Positions 34,701 to 35,138 of a DNA stretch of 35,138 nt are shown piece after piece. This DNA comes from Clostridia bacterium (GTDB taxonomy: Bacteria > Bacillota > Clostridia > Christensenellales > Borkfalkiaceae), in the NCBI GenBank assembly GCA_017616695.1, contig JAFZXN010000050.1, positions 1-35,138 on the forward strand. Direction: 5' to 3'. Below the pieces are notes generated by a model. That model made no database searches and had not been told where the DNA came from. It saw nothing but the letters and a program-made list of their open reading frames with translations. Each line of letters begins with the position of its first letter. Within the stretch, counting starts at the first letter, position 1. The translations under genes and the position numbers were made by a program.

Positions 34701-35138
34701 GTCACCGTGATTACGTCGTCCAGCGTAAGGTTCAACTCGCCCGTACTCCTGCCGGTCGTCGATATAAAGATCATTCCGTTGTTATCCCACCACGTCTGGA
34801 TCTCGATGATGACCCTGTTCTCTATGACGATGGTCCAAGAGTATTCCCCGTATCTAAAGAGAACACTGCCAATATTCGGATTATTTTCACCGGGATAAAA
34901 GTCGACTTCGATCGTATCGGTCAACGCACAAACGATATCATCGCCTTCCACCAACGCGAGGACGCCGTCGACCACCTTACATTGTCTGGAACTGTAATCA
35001 TCCATTCCGTACCAATCGGACCTATCTTCCCCTTGGAAGACGGCGTCGCCCATCAAGGCAGCGAGATCGGCTGTATCCCTTACTGCGAATCCATCGATAT
35101 ATACCGTTATCTCATCAAGTTCATAACCTTTTTCGGGG
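31781..35138 (-). CDS. Large repeat-containing surface protein, N-terminus outside the window
   Basis: The frame is open to the right edge of the window, so at least 1118 residues are present and the start and any signal peptide are missing; the ATG/TTG near 35053 is not a supported start. The order is a unique beta-rich N-terminal part, then about 15 repeated modules (type A about 55 residues with FVWDGFTAKAKYVC, type B with ATC, CSRC and ALGH), then a beta-sandwich-like stretch (VSIPFEKEVPTGKVAKVYYI, then FTTNHFSTYVIAFED), a Ser/Thr/Asp linker, the motif KKFKGCFGSISGGS, one membrane helix, and KKKERNE. It lacks LPXTG. An adhesin or wall-associated role is likely, but the ligand is unknown. 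Confidence 0.9.
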   Translation of the reverse strand, partial: PEKGYELDEITVYIDGFAVRDTADLAALMGDAVFQGEDRSDWYGMDDYSSRQCKVVDGVLALVEGDDIVCALTDTIEVDFYPGENNPNIGSVLFRYGEYSWTIVIENRVIIEIQTWWDNNGMIFISTTGRSTGELNLTLDDVITVTEGKVYTFDMPSMPVRIVATFAESDEHDHDETTLEYVPAKAATCTEAGNTAYYRCIVCGLYYADVNGETEITLESTVIAATGHDYQFVEFVWDSFTAQAKYVCTHDDTHVELHNATVTSQITTEPTCTIAGVKTYTATYDGHTDTQTEDGAALGHDVIHHDAQAATCTSVGWNAYDTCSRCDYTTYQEIKPLGHAIVRHDAKAATCTEVGWDAYVSCSRCDFSTYVEIPALGHEYAFDSFVWDGFTAQAKYVCAHDNEHVELHNAVITSEVTKAATCLETGVRTYTATYDGHTDTKTETLTALGHDLVHHDAQAATCTEIGWNAYDTCSRCDYSTYEEIAALGHDWGEWTVVKVATVEEEGLKRRVCAHDANHVEERVIPKVDPHVHNYVFDSFVWDGFTAKAKYVCTENDEHVDLRDAVVTNEVTKAATCEETGVKVYTATYDGHTDTKNETLAALGHDLEHHDAQAATCTAIGWNAYDTCSRCDYTTYQEIAALGHDYKFDSFVWEGFTAKAKYVCANDNTHVELRDAIVTNEVTTAATCDDAGVRTYTATHEGHTEAKTEVIAALGHDIIHHDGKAATCTEIGWDEYETCSRCGFSTYEEIPALGHFVSEWIVTKEPTCIEKGSKHKICTVCGTEIEVEEIEANGHTADEWVTTKEPTCTEIGSKHIVCAVCDEELEVAEIDALGHDYQSVVTAPTCTERGYTTHTCSRCNDSYVDTYVDALGHNFGEWTVTKEAQEDEKGEEKRTCSTCGATLTREIEANGKLTYVETVTEEPKDVTELFTQAKEEEGFVEIKATTEDNKELVIVFDNSAVQAIGDANVTLSAKVVTENVTVENAELVLEVKLEGATFEGGEAKVSIPFEKEVPTGKVAKVYYIADDGTRTDMNATLVDGKIVFTTNHFSTYVIAFEDKPVEPSDSTDTSDTSASASQTTSSSKKFKGCFGSISGGSIAVFGIVMAGLMILLKKKERNE
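32420..34600 (-). repeat. Array of Cys/His repeat modules in the surface protein gene
   Basis: Four copies of a type A module (KYVC, HVEL, TYTATYDGHTD) alternate with type B modules (ATCTEIGWNAYDTCSRCDYS, then ALGHD). In nine modules the pattern is C-x(9-10)-C-x2-C-x(12-13)-H; six have CSRC exactly. The last modules before the C-terminal part are shorter (PTCTEKGSKH type), and two are degenerate, lacking the first Cys. The DNA copies are close, for example near 33168, 33500, 33962 and 34418, which points to recent duplication or gene conversion. Confidence 0.85.

Overview
The window reads as a chromosomal stretch from an uncultured, probably anaerobic and gut-associated member of the Clostridia (Firmicutes). 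The evidence is the fused S10-spc-alpha order with secY-adk-map-infA-rpmJ-rpsM-rpsK-rpsD-rpoA-rplQ, strong GGAGG ribosome binding sites, sigma-A type promoters, zinc-binding (C+) versions of S4, S14, L24 and L36, and a Gram-positive style surface protein with a C-terminal membrane anchor. The order or family cannot be fixed from this sequence alone. Every gene I support lies on the minus strand, so transcription runs from high to low coordinates.

Layout in the direction of transcription: (1) 35138-31781, the C-terminal part of a very large secreted or surface protein made of Cys-containing repeats; its N-terminus lies outside the window. (2) 31780-31253, a 528-bp intergenic region with two strong hairpins, one copy of a dispersed 23-bp motif and a promoter. 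(3) 31252-27740, a DEDDh exonuclease, a left-handed beta-helix (hexapeptide) protein behind a promoter with an embedded palindrome, and glmS, which together suggest amino-sugar supply. (4) 27624-25780, a membrane-bound CapD/FlaA1-type nucleotide-sugar dehydratase closed by a clear terminator. (5) 25594-17559, a subgroup Ic aminotransferase followed by guaA, pyrG, purB and purA, i.e. nucleotide synthesis. (6) 17413-16766, a HAD phosphatase. (7) 16456-315, the ribosomal protein superoperon of 31 genes from rpsJ to rplQ. (8) a tRNA-Gly(CCC) with terminator at the left edge.

The coding content is mostly housekeeping. The most unusual signals are non-coding. The superoperon has its own promoter and a leader of about 330 nt with an intrinsic terminator and a possible 7-codon leader peptide. 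Genes inside the superoperon are mostly packed 1-20 nt apart, but a few gaps are long and full of inverted repeats. Three of the structured gaps fall where E. coli places its L4, S8 and S4 autoregulatory sites (before rpsJ, before rplE and before rpsM). A 23-bp motif, 20 of 23 positions invariant, occurs three times in intergenic DNA (upstream of purB, guaA and the exonuclease). The purB leader is a mosaic of inverted and direct AATTGCGAATTG-type repeats. The surface protein carries about nine C-x(9-10)-C-x2-C-x(12-13)-H modules and a non-LPXTG C-terminal motif.

No CRISPR array, phage gene, transposase or recognisable defence system was seen.
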